64,000 bases of DNA from Sparassis latifolia (taxonomy: Eukaryota > Basidiomycota > Agaricomycetes > Polyporales > Sparassidaceae). The position numbers and the translations under genes are program-made. Below the pieces are notes generated by a model that had not been told where the DNA came from, made no database searches, and was given only the letters and a program-made list of their open reading frames with translations. How positions within the stretch are numbered: position 1 is the stretch's first letter; the number at the start of each line of letters is the position of its first letter. Location: NCBI GenBank assembly GCA_018466975.1, contig CM031562.1, positions 3,968,001-4,032,000 of the forward strand. The letters run 5' to 3'. Shown here piece by piece: positions 42,062-53,766 of the stretch.

Positions 42062-44496
42062 TTCCTTTCGTGCATTCCGCGTGGGTGCATTGCGCGCGAC
42101 CGCTCCATCAGACGTCCAAGGTTGTGCTTGGGTCTTGAAGGATGTCCATCCGTGTTTGCTCTCAATGTAGTATCTTACTCCGAGAGTATCTTCATGTGAA
42201 ATCGTAATTTGTTTCTACTCTCGTGCGGAAACGCGACGGGAGTGCGTTTGATGATCATGCACGGAGTCGATCATGCTCGGCTTCCCTGAGTTACACCACT
42301 TCCTCCGCCCGACTTCAAACCCTACGGCATCTGAAACCACAGGGCGGTGTACGCAAGAAACACATGCGCTTCCCTCCGCCCATCCCGAGACAAACGCGTT
42401 ACGCATGACGGAATGCCCTCTGGAATTGCAGTTGCTTGCACTCTGAGTCACTGTGCGTCCTCCTTCCGACCGTGAGTCGCCTCTCCGAAGCGCTCCCTCC
42501 GCTGGTTTTTCCCCGATATGTGCGGTCGATCGCGACGATCCCCTGTTTCCGGCCGAGTGGCGCGACGGTACTCGGAACCGGACCGACGACCGCCAAACGT
42601 CGTTCCAAGACCGCAAACGATATCATCTCGGAGCATCGCCTGGGCAATGCGCATGCTCGACGCTTATCGCGCATGCGCTGCGCAGAAGTCGTGCAAGAAA
42701 ACGGGGGCACACACCGGTGTCTAGGCGCTGCGTGTGCACGACAATTACCTGAGCGGCGGGGTGATACACGCGTGTGTCGTTCGAAAAGGGCGCGTTCTGC
42801 ATTCCGTCGCGAGAGTCCAGGCTGGCGCTGCGGCCGCAACGGCCCACGAACCACAGCGCAAATGCAAATTGGGCTGTCCGTGAGTAGATGAGTCGGGCGA
42901 ACCGATTGTTCGATAAGTCCGAGTCGAGAAAGCATGAACAGCCTGCACTCCGGAGATCCAGGAGATTCTCGGTAAAACACTGATGACGAGGGATCGAAAT
43001 TATCTAGCGTCAGCCCGCCGCGAAATAGTATTTTGGGGAGGTGTGTGACGCATAGAGATGTGAGACGATAGCTACACGACGCGGAGATGTTTTCCGAGTA
43101 TCGCTAGCTTCGTAGAGGGTTGTAGAAAGAACCCCAATGATACTGGTTCGTATAGGCGCACAGACAGCAGCAACAGAGCATGGAAGACGTGCCCCGAGCA
43201 ATCGAGTCAACCAAATATGCATCAGAACCCTGTAAAAATCTTTCATTGTACAGAAACAGCGGGATTTGTCCGACCTCCGTTGCAGTTTGTGCCTTTTCGA
43301 CATCTTCAGGAATCGTAGCCATCCATCACAGGTATTCGGCTGCGCAGGACCGACAAAAGTCCCGACACAGATCTCTTCCTTCGCCGTTGAGCTATTTCAG
43401 CGAGGAAAGAAATGTGGTAACCACAAGAAAGTGAGAAGGTAATCGGGCTGGAACTTCACACCGCCAGCGGGCACCTATGCGTTCGCGAAGTCCTGACCTC
43501 TCCGCGCCTCTGGCAGAAGCACGGCGATCTGCAGGAGACCAACACGGCAAAAGGGAGTACGGCAGCTGGAGGACCAGAATAATGCCGCCTCGGCTGAGCT
43601 GCAGCCACCCTCTCGGTTTTTGGTCGAAGCTATGCTTTAGTACGTTGCGCACGGAGTGCGACACAAAGAAAGGCTAGCAGCAGGTCGACGTTGGAACGTC
43701 TCGCACAGGCAACTAGCCTCAGCACAGGCTGGGTTAGGACCCAGATAGGTAGCCAGTGACTCGACCTGTACGTTAGAGCCTGGCAGAGTGACTCAGAGAT
43801 AAAGTACGTACACACCACTCGCCTTCCTGGAAAATTCCGGACCCAAAACATTCAAACGCGAACCACGTAGGCGACGCTCAAGTCTGGTATTGTGCCCGGG
43901 TTCGCGATGTAGAAGCTGCAAACCCTCCGCGATTCAAGCTCCCCGCTATGAGCCCAAATAGCCACGGACTGGCGCTGTGCTGCGCTGATAAGAATGCAGA
44001 GCCAAATTTCTCTGCGAAGAGGGAGGAAATAAACACCTTCAGCTCGCATTGTTCTGGAGACCCTAGAAAACGGGGAATGGAGATCGGTGGATGGTGTCAT
44101 GCCTGGTAATCAACCTCATTGATGAACACATGGAGCACAGCTGAGCTCAGCAGCCCGAAGCGGGGAACTCTGCGGATGTAATCGAGAAGGTTGGCTAGGA
44201 CAGATACCTTCAGGTTACGGAGAAGCACTTCTTTCTCGGCAGAGCAAGAACGATATCTGCCGATATCTAGGGAAGGATAGAGAGATCTCCCGCAAAGGGG
44301 TAAGCCTAACAGAGATCAAACGTTCAACGTTGAGGGCCCGATGTTATTGCGCTGCACCAAACCTCTGGACAGAAAGCTTAAATAACCTGGAAGGAGCGCG
44401 CAGATCGTAGGACAAATGCGCTGCGAGACAGAGACACGTTTGAGCGGCCATGCGTAATCTGCATATTTCGGAGAAATCTGTCGTGTCCGGAAAAAC
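42062..44496. other. Long CpG-rich intergenic stretch without a convincing gene
   Basis: At 42215-42980 long ORFs occur in nearly every frame, which reflects high GC and abundant CpG rather than protein coding: the frames overlap fully, and none shows domain-like sequence or plausible splice sites. 43000-44496 is less GC-rich and also empty. No transposon ends were recognised. Confidence 0.4.
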
Positions 44497-45312
44497 ATGT
44501 ACAACGGTGTCAGCTCAGACATGGTCGAGTCGGACGATGTGTGGTCCGTGCGTTCACGGAGGAGGCGTAGGGCACTCTATACCCCTACCCCGAGCGCCGG
44601 CGCCAGCGGACGGCCACGCCTGACAGTGAGCTCTACGAGCAGCGCGGGGCAGTCCCGATCTCTGGTCCCAGTTACCCTCGAGGGTGATGCAGCGTCTGAA
44701 CCACGCAGGAAATCTGCACTCAAGTGACATTTATTTCGAGGAAGGGTTTGCCGCCTCTGGGGACGGGCACTCGATGCCGGGACAGACGTCGAATAAGCAG
44801 CCGCATGCGCGATACAGTATACATTGAAATTCAAACAAGAACAAACTGGCCGTAAAGTCTCGACGCAGAGGGCGACAAGTATGGATTCCCTTCCGCCTCC
44901 GCCACCTACGGCACGTCACCCTCAGCATGAATGGGAAGAAGGCGAGGGCACTGCTGAAATGCCAGGCCACTGCCCAACGCCGCAAGGGCCCTACTTGAAC
45001 GTGAGCGTCTCGACTAATTAATTACTTCTCTGCGAAAGCTCTCGACCGGAGCACTGACCACGATTGTTATTGCAGTCACCAAAAGCCTGCGATCGGCCGA
45101 TGAGGGGTCGACTCTACTTCATTACATGGGTATCTTTATCCCTCCAGTCAATTGAGCTTGATGGACCGTTGACTGCTGAGGGGATTGCGGTTCTAGAGCG
45201 GTGGCGAAGGATGCACGCGCTTGCCATGAAGACACTCCCAGATGGCAGAGTTCCGACTCCGTTTTGTAGGTGTGACCTGACATGCGTGGCCAGCTTTCGT
45301 TCGTCCGTGTAA
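44497..45312 (+). CDS. Possible short hypothetical gene(s)
   Basis: Two weak candidates lie here. One is a single ORF at 44497-44727 (76 residues, Arg/Ser-rich, starting MYNGVSSDMVESDDVWSV). The second has exons 44881-45000 and 45076-45312 joined by a 75-bp GTGAGC...GCAG intron, giving 118 residues starting MDSLPPPPPTARHPQHEWEE and containing LTAEGIAVLERWRRMHALAM. Neither has a recognised domain. The second is the better because its splice sites are canonical and its phase closes. Confidence 0.3.
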
Positions 45313-46604
45313 TATGTTCCTGTGGTCAATACACTGCGTATGGCAACACATCAAGCAGTGAGGATTGCACAAGGAAAGCTGTAGGACGTGCTGCAGTCAG
45401 AAAGGTAGCCGAAGGGAACAAAATACAACAGGTGATGCAGCCAGGTGAGTGACCAGCGACGTTCTGAGAGCTGGATGGGCGTAACGTGTGACCACAGCAT
45501 GAGGTGCAAGATTGACGTGAGCGGGGCACAAGACTCTGCGGGAATGCGAAGAGCTCGAGTAGGTGAGAGTTTGTATATAGGCGAGTGTTCTGTGGGTGGA
45601 CGTGTGGCGAACGCATTGAAGAGGAAGAGTACGTAGTTGTGACGTCCAAGAGAGAGCAAAAACCGGCCGAAGAACCGCCGAAGCTGCAAAGGAACGCTGG
45701 CTTGGTGTCAGAAGGGATTATTGGTTCGTGATTTAGAAAGCAGTTGAGCCCAAACGAGCCTCCCTTCTCCCAAAATAAACGAAGGCGAAACTACAATCGG
45801 AGAGTGCCAGAGAGACATCGATACGCGCAGGCACGCGAAGCACGATAAAAAGATGGCAACAAACAGAAGGCGGTGGCTAACTTGTAACAGTCGGCCGCGG
45901 TAAGTTCGCTCGCAGACGCTGCTGCAGTCAGCAGAGGGGAGCGGACTCCGGGCCGGAGTCGCAAATGTAGACTGGACGAAAACGTAGAGTGGACGGACGC
46001 AGCCGGCCACGGAAGGGATCGCTGAGCCTCCCATATCGGGGCTGTCGGAAGGCTTCGGTCAACAGATACGGAAATTGCCGCGCAGATGAATCACGGACAC
46101 AGGCAAGACACAGGTTCCGGGGGTTCCGATCAGACTCAGTGTCATCCCGAGGAATATTACCGATCTGCGTCATACTCTGGCCTTGGAGCTCGGGATTGGG
46201 AACGTCGCACCGTGGTAAAGTCCTGACATACATACGCGCCGACGTCTGCTGAGATTATCTTTGCACTTTGCATAGTGCTTGGGATGAGACCCCCGCCAGT
46301 CCGAGCGTGGACGGAGGAGGATCCTTCCTCACGGCGTTCGCAGCGGGTCGGCATTAGGAGTGCAGCCTCCGCTCTTCCGGGGTGCAACAGATTTGAGTAT
46401 TGTCGGAAGGTATTTTCCGGAACATATAATCAGCAGGTCTAGGGTCTCGCCCGTTGCGTATTCTCCTCATCTCGCGGTGCAGAACTTGAGCGCGAACTTC
46501 CCGCTTCCTGGCCAGCGCCCTGCCAGGGCTGTCCAGCACACCTGTTCCCCGTCTTCTGATCGTATCCCTTCCTGCGTCTTCTAGGTCGTCCGTTTCTCTA
46601 CATC
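45313..46604. other. Intergenic and promoter region upstream of the arrestin gene
   Basis: About 1.3 kb. Pyrimidine-rich tracts at 46480-46600 directly precede the ATG at 46605, typical of an expressed basidiomycete gene. No other exon is supported. Confidence 0.45.
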
Positions 46605-49311
46605 ATGTCTTTCATGCTCACTAGACCGCCCTCTCCACCCCTCATGCCCCACCGCACGGAAGACGAGTCTCCTTCTACTGCATTCCATGCTGCCTTCCAG
46701 TCCATGGCTCCCAGCGGCGGTAATCACCATCCCACACACGACATGGACCCAAAGGGCGACAAGTTCAGCCCTCTGCTCGATATCCTCGTCAATGCCGACA
46801 CACTCTGCCTCCGCGGCACCGGAATAGACGTTAACCCAGCACTGCTCAGCGGGAATGTCGTCCTCCACCTCTCCGAACCCACCTCGATTAAGGAGATCGT
46901 GCTCCAGTTCAGGGGGAAAGCTCGTCTACCAGTTTCTTCTTCCGAACCGTGCGTACCATAGCTTTCTTTCCGCTGGCGTGCTGACACGGATCTGTTGCAG
47001 GCTGTCGCTGAGCTCTTCGCAGCTTACTTACCTCGTCTGCAACCACGAATGGTCGTTCCTCGAGGGCAACCGTTCGCACTCGCACACGCTCAAGGCCGGG
47101 CGGCACTTGTTCCCATTCCAGCTACAGATCGGTGGGTCGCTGCCATCGTCTCTCTCGACGACCGCGTTGGGTGGTGCGTCGGTGCAGTACAAACTGCGCG
47201 TGACGGCAACTCGTCCCGGGTTTGTGGGAATCACCCACCGCGACCTACAGGCAACATGCCCGATTAACATCATCCGCGGGTTCTCGTCCGAGGCGCTCGA
47301 GTACCAGCAGACACTCGAGATCGAGAACACCTGGCCTGAGAAACTCATGTACTCCATTATGATACCGCATAAGGCGTGGGCGGCGGGGGAGAAGGTGACC
47401 GCGGTGGTAAAGTTTTCCCCGCTGGTCAAAGGCGCACGAGTGCTGAATGTCACGACGACAATTAACGAGACGATCAAGCTGTATGCGCGGATGGGCTCTC
47501 AGGAGAGCACGCGCGTCGTGTCTACCACGCGTCACGACATCGTCGATGGCAAGGCGGTTTGCGTTGACGAGCAGCAGCACCGCTACCGCCTTCCCCTCCT
47601 GCACCACACGCATACACACTCACATACGACCATGACCACGCTCACAAACGTGACCACTCCAAACCGTCATTCTGCATCCACTCCCGGCAGTCCCGGCACC
47701 CATAGTCCCAGCAGCTACTTTTCTCCGCAGCAGCATTCGGTTACCGGCTCGCCACAGCAACTGCCTGCGGAACTTTCACCACTTGTACCGACGACAACGA
47801 ACTCATCCTCATCAAGTGCGCCATCTTCCGGGTACGCGTCGCGCACGCACGAGAGCCCGGGCGATAGCGTGGTACCTCCGTCATTACCACTATCACCGCC
47901 GCCAGCAGCAGAATCGTCTGATACGCTGGAGGAGTCCTCATCGGACGTGGTTACCACAATGTGCATCACGATTCCGATGCATGCTACTCCTAGTCATGGT
48001 CTAGAGGTGAGAGCCTTTGCACTGACTCTCGTATGTACAATTTTCTGACGTGTGGTGTAGCCAATACAGGTCACACATCGCGTACGATGGTCCATCCTCA
48101 TTGGTAACAGGGACGGGCACACTTCTGAGCTCCGCTGTTCGCTACCACTCCATGTACTCGACTATCGTCTGTTTGACGAGGCTCGGGCGGCGACCCTCGC
48201 CACCCGTCGGCTGCTTCTCGGCGCGCAAGATGTGGAGGGGGGCCAAGCGGTCGACGCGCATAGGGAGGAGAATACCGATGAAGCAACGGACCTCCCAAGC
48301 TACTCTGCCCATGTCCGCGACCGTGTCGCGAACGCGTACCTCCCGGAATCCGCTGTTATGCGCGTCATAAATCCATGGGTTCTGCAGGGCATCTCACCTA
48401 CCTTTGTCCCACCTTTCTCCGAGAGCTCGTCAGGTATGCAGTCTCCCGCAGCATTGGAGACATGGCAAGTACCGTCGGGCGCCCCGCAGCCCCCGGAGGT
48501 TGGCCATCATCACCTTCCACTCCAGCCCGATCCCGAAGCGCAGCCCCTTGAATGGGTCAATACCGAGCTCCTCCTGAGCCTCTCTAGAGAGGCACCAGAG
48601 GCACCCGTGCCTCCACCACCACGCCACACGCCACCGGAGTCACATCCCGGCAGCAGACATGGCTCTCGTTTTCCAAGCCGACGCGGCTCCCGCGCGAACT
48701 CACCCGAGCGCAGTGCGAGCCTTCCTTCAGTGGCGTCTGTTCCCGGGAGTATCATACATGGTCCTGCAGGCCATTCTAGTGAGACATTCGTGCACAGCGG
48801 GAGCTCTGCCAGCAGGAACATGCACGGTCTCTTCCACACTGCGATGAAGCCTTTCACGAGCCTGTCGTCGACGTTCTCACTGGGCTCGCGAAGCAACAGC
48901 CACGCGAACCTCGCCGGACATGGCGCGCACTCGCCGTCGCTCAGCGCTTCAGCGTCTGTATCCAACCTTAATCTGCTAGGACTGCTCGGCAGTGGTACCA
49001 TCTCCCCCGCCGCACAGCCCGACGTGCCTGCACCAATGACGTCGCCCGAGCTGCTGCACCGTGCATTCACGGAGGTACCGGATTACGACATGGCCAGCAG
49101 GGGATTCTTGGGCGGCGGCATTACCCCGCTCTCGAGCATGCGCGGGCTGCCGAGCTACGAGGCCGTCGCGGCTCAGCGCAGGGGCGCAATCGCGCAGGGA
49201 GAGAGGAGCTTCAGCGACACGAACCTAGCAGGGATGTTCGCTGCTGCCGATGCGGCGAATCGGAGGGCCATCCCGCCGAGGACCATAGCTGTGGTGCGAG
49301 GTGCCTCGTAG
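46605..49311 (+). CDS. Alpha-arrestin-family trafficking adaptor
   Basis: Three exons (46605-46948, 47001-48006, 48061-49311) give 866 residues. The arrestin N domain spans roughly residues 50-230 (KEIVLQFRGKARLP, NHEWSFLEGNRSHSHTLKAG, HLFPFQLQIGGSLPSSLS, VQYKLRVTATRP). The C domain follows (WPEKLMYSIMIPHKAWAAGE, VLNVTTTINETIKLYAR). A long disordered Ser/Pro insert splits the end of the C domain (PIQVTHRVRWSILIGNRDGH after the second intron). The tail has two LPSY motifs (DLPSYSAH and GLPSYEAV) that could bind WW domains of a Rsp5/NEDD4-type ubiquitin ligase. Family members link plasma-membrane transporters to ubiquitination and endocytosis; this role is inferred. Confidence 0.88.
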
Positions 49312-49693
49312 CCGAGGTACTTCGCGCACATGCCCCACCCTTTCGCTCTGTGACCGTTGGCGACTCCTGCTCCACTCCTTGTGTCTTGCTCAATCGTTGC
49401 ATCTCACCAATCAAGTAAGCATTCCCGCCGGCTGTACATCACCCATAGAACGGCGCATAAGCTGCACAGACACATTAGGACACTCGTAGCACTAATATTC
49501 ACATAGAGAACCCTCCCTTCATTGTCCTCACCACTGGATATCGACCAGATACTTCTTATTTTCACGACCCTCCATGATCCCATCGGGGAGCATGTTTGCT
49601 GTGCAATGGTGTACTGCAATATTAATCCTAGTTCTCGGGCCTTATTTAGTGTAATGATATGGGTGGAAGTTTCCCAGTACTCGTTCGAGGGTA
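49312..49693. other. 3' flank of the arrestin gene
   Basis: No gene seen; probable 3' untranslated region. Confidence 0.4.
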
Positions 49694-50000
49694 CTATGTA
49701 ATATGTACAATATGGTGAATGGATGGTTCTCGTGCTCGGTTGTACCTTGCGTGCGTGCTCATCAGTGAAACAGACGAGGTTAAGTCGTATGCGGAAACGT
49801 CGCCGCGAGCTCGAGGTAGGTAGATAGGTACAGCACCGCAGTTAGGAACGCCGGGATCTTGACAACCTGAAGAGGTGAAGTCGGTTGAGGGGGACGCGAC
49901 AGGCCTAGGATCTGTCTTAAAAGAAGTGAAGCGACCATCGACGGTGATTCCCTTCTGCTCCAAATTCTCCTTGACTGTCTCGTACCAGCCCCTGTCGGCG
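49694..50000 (-). pseudogene. FunK1 kinase N-terminal fragment
   Basis: Reads DRGWYETVKENLEQKGITVD followed by GRFTSFKTDP on the minus strand. This is close to the fragment at 37022 (ENLEQEGAIVDGRFAPF), which starts a broken FunK1 gene. No further FunK1 sequence follows, so it is an isolated relic. Confidence 0.5.
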
Positions 50001-51388
50001 ACGGGGGGAGGATATAGTCGAATTAGTTGATTCGGAATTCTGGGACGGTGCAGCTGAGGTATTCCATGATAGCAGTCCTATTAGTCTGTTACTGGGCGGA
50101 GGAGGTATGCGAGATACAAAGGAAAACTGCCCTGCATTGCAATGGAGTTCAAATTTGGCGACGTATTACGGTATGGTTATTAGCGCTCAAGCGCGCAAGA
50201 AGTCACGGTACCGCGTCTTTGCTAGATTATCGCGGCCAACGTCCTCGCTTTGCATATGCCCTGGCTCTGTTTCTTGTTGGGCGGGTTTAGGTCTGCAGCT
50301 GAGGCCTGAGGCTCTGTATAGATGATGCCAGTGGTGCTGTGGATCAACTGTGCATACATGTGCAGAATGCATTTTCATTCCTGGACTGTACTGTAATATT
50401 CCATGGCCAAGCGAGGGACAGGCATACTCAGAAAGACATTTCTGAAGGCAAGAACCTCAAGGGTGGCTTCCTATATCAATAGACAAAGTATGTTGGACAT
50501 GTATGCGATAGAGCGTCGCTGACTTTCCGTTTCGCGGGGGCGCTGTTGTTTTATGTCTTACATTTCTCATCTCTGAGACTGGAGCTTCATCACCTATCCC
50601 GCACCGCTACATGCACAAAATGTCGTGAGTTCGCTCAATCTGTCCTCTGTATTATGAACGGGCTAAGCTTGCTGTTTTTATGGCTGATAACCCGTGGTTC
50701 TCCATGCATGCGGAGAACGCGATTCTGCGTCCTCTCGCAGACGCGGTCAGGAATGCTGATCGACGGTCTTCCTGGGAGGCCCACCGGCAGCGGTTGAACT
50801 TGCTTGAAAATTCCACACTCCGAGCCGTCACCTGGGGAGCGTTCACATTCCCTCATGTGTTCCAGTTGGTGTGCACGGCGAGTAACCTCGGGACGTGACA
50901 TGCACACCCAGCTAGACGTTCCCCTCCGTCGGTCCGTCCTTACCTCCCATCCCTCTCAGTTACTGGTCAACCAGCCACGCTCGCAGAGCACCTGCCGTGC
51001 TCGGCCGCCCCGCAAACCTTCGAAGCAGTGTGAACGCGCCACCAATATAGGCCCCACGGGGCCAGTCACACCCATCCTGAGAGTCGCGTGAGGGGTTCGT
51101 GATGACCGTCATTGGGCAGTGCAATCTGCGGCACACAGCCCAGTCATGGGACAGGATTCGCTGGCCATCACTCCACTAGAACAGCGCGACAATTGGCCCA
51201 CGCTGCACGGGAAGAAAAGTTGAGAACGAGCGTCGCTGTTAAATCCAAAGCAGCCTACTACATAGATACCCCGAGCGTCCCACTGCCGTGCTGCTGCCCT
51301 TCCACCCCTCACTCCCGCTAGACCAGTAGCACAACCCGCTCTATATTCTACCTCTAGTGCTCTAGATCAAACCCTGATGCCGAGCTGC
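50001..51388. other. Intergenic, no supported gene
   Basis: About 1.4 kb. ORFs at 50546-50898 and 50804-51091 overlap in several frames and lack recognisable domains. No repeat ends were seen. Confidence 0.4.
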
Positions 51389-52916
51389 TCACTCGTTCGA
51401 CGTCTGCAAGATCCATGGGTCCGAGGAAACGAACTGAGGGGTGGGGACACCGAGCTCGAACAGGCGTGAAACAACGGAGGCAAAGCTACCGGTGGCGACG
51501 ACAGTCAATACCCAATGGTCTATATACACCAGTTACAGGGACGTACTCTTTAAACCACAGATCCTGGTCCTTCGCGTAGGCCTGCACCCACTTCTTGAAG
51601 CTCTTGTCCTGGACCAGCGCGTAATCGGTCCTATAATCCATTGGCGTCCGGTCAGCACGCGGAAGCGGTAGTCAGGGACAGAGGGCGTACGGCAACATCA
51701 TCAGCGAGTGGGTGGTCTTGTCCTCGAGCTGCTTGGGGCCGTCCCACTTTCTCCAGATCCATTTCTCCTCAAGAAGCAGTCTGAAGTACTCGTTACTGAG
51801 GGTTATAGGCGAGAAAGTCCAAGGGCCATCAAATCCAGAGCGGTCTCTGTGGCAGCGGCCGACGGCGTGCGCACCCGACAGCGCAACGATCTCCTGGTCG
51901 TTGAACCTAAAGGGACTATCAGAAGACACACAGGTTGTGCATCGATATTACAACATACCCCATGCGGTAGAAAATCTAGGATATATGCCCACATATTAGT
52001 GGTACGTTCCCATTCGTCGATGGACGTGTACTCACATTCCGGAGGTGGTCGGAGCCCAGGGCACCATCAGGGAGACGACCGTCAGGAGTCACATCTACCT
52101 CAAAACCATCGATACGGCCAGGTCTCCAAGGAATCTTAGGACCGCCCATCTCCTGGACAGCGGCTACACCGCCAAGGGTCCACAAGTCACCGTACGAGAT
52201 CCAGGAAAATTCCTTCTTGATGCCCTCCATGATGTCACGGGCAACGCCCAGACCGGCGTTACCACCGTGAAGAGCCTCCGGCGTGAAACGCATGGTAGCC
52301 TTGTTGCTGCAAAGGGGTTGGCGCTGATCGCACGACTGATGAGCATATGACATACCTTCCACCAGTGCCCGTCTCCTTGTCATAGGTACCAGAGCAATGC
52401 CAAGCCAGACGAAGGAGTACAGGACCATAGGAACCGTCTAAGATCAAGAAACTTAGAACCCAGCACGACACTTATCCTACCGGCTTCATACCATCGTAGC
52501 CCTTATCGCTCGCGTCCTCGAGGATCTCAGCGATGCGGTTGTACACCTACGAAGTGCCACGATGGTTAGACGCATCGTCGGGCTGGACCGGAGCCCTCGA
52601 TGGCGCTTACCTTTTGATAGTCCTCCTTGGTGGGGACGAAGTTAGCTGCAACCTTGACCGCCTGCGCACCCGACTTCAATGCTGTGCCAGCCTGCTTTGC
52701 AGTATCCGAGGACGACGAGTATATGTAAAATGCAAGACCTCCGGCGGCGGCGGCAAGACCAAGCCCAGCAAAGAGGGCGGTGTTGGACGACTTGGTCTTG
52801 GGTGCCTCTGTCGAGTATCTACGGAAGGCGGAGTTGCGGAAAGTTCTAGGAACTCTGGCAACGGGTGCGGCGAAGGCACCCCTGCGTGCGGAGACTCTAA
52901 TGGCTGCAAGAGACAT
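51389..52916 (-). CDS. CCP1: Cytochrome c peroxidase, mitochondrial
   Basis: Eight exons close to 375 residues: 52611-52916, 52492-52546, 52356-52437, 52036-52306, 51959-51975 (17 nt), 51691-51906, 51547-51630 and 51389-51485. An Arg/Ala-rich mitochondrial presequence ([20 protein letters not shown]) and a hydrophobic segment ([20 protein letters not shown]) resemble a bipartite intermembrane-space signal. The distal haem site is [20 protein letters not shown] with Arg, Trp and His. The proximal His lies in [14 protein letters not shown]. Class I peroxidases of this type reduce hydrogen peroxide with cytochrome c. I chose ATG 52916 because residues upstream of it are not signal-like. A duplicated fragment of this gene lies at 38206-38585. 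Confidence 0.93.
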
Positions 52917-53766
52917 CGTCGGAACGGTGGTGGACCTAGAATGAAGAAAAACAGTGAGGATATGAGAGCGCCTCTTTGCAATTGGCGCCCCTCTACCGCA
53001 CGCCCCCTCTACCGCACGCTTGCATAATTCTCCCATAATCCAATATCTTTGTTTTCACGTGACCGTATCTCAGCCAATCACAGAGCGCGGATTTTCGGAA
53101 TCGGTCGGAAACATATGCCCCGCACGTGAGCCTTTTACTAACTTGTCGTGTCCGAGTCACTGTGGCTGTCGTGCTCACGTTCCATCACGGCCAAAGCGAC
53201 CCCTCGCGATGATGATGCCAGTATGTAACAATTCCCCACCATCACCTCCCTGCGAAATTTCTGAAATTGACCGCATGGAACACTGTTGGTATACGCGAAT
53301 TTGGTATAGTATTCAATGCGGCCATGCAGGAAACAGGTTCGGTGCAACTACGATAGTTGATAACGGCGTCTTCACAGACAACATGCCAATTGTACCGGTC
53401 TTCAATCTTTCCAGCAAGTGGAACGAGAAGCAGCAGTATATTTTGTTTTATTTCCTGCTACTGCCTCGTTTGGACCCAGATCGATCATTGCGGCCGACGT
53501 GCATTTGGTGGAGTCCAATTATGTGTTCTGAGAAACCCTAGCACCCGTAGAAGACTGTGTCTACTGCTTACTCTGATCTAATAAATTATCCTTTCGAGCT
53601 ACTTAGTCTGCTGTGAGGCGTACATAAGCTTAAACGCGTGACCGCGACGCGTAAGTCACGTGCTGAAAATTTCGCGAAAACGATCGCTGATTGGCTTCTC
53701 GGCCGACCTGCGTCCCAATATTTCCCTCGTCTATCCTCTCTGCTCTTATTGAAGTAGCCCGTCGGG
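52917..53766. promoter_or_regulatory. Divergent intergenic region between peroxidase and LYAR-type genes
   Basis: 850 bp separate the two outward-facing ATGs, so both promoters must lie here. Several CACGTGA-type and TCACGTG stretches occur (around 53055, 53120 and 53655). They resemble bHLH (CACGTG) sites, but this is only a pattern match. No other exon is supported. Confidence 0.4.

Noticed and set aside
42215..42980. Several ORFs of 130-190 residues on both strands
   Set aside because: They overlap in almost all frames of a GC- and CpG-rich stretch and have no domain, splice or codon support.
46724..49070. Long minus-strand ORFs opposite the arrestin gene
   Set aside because: They are antisense shadows of a well-supported coding region.
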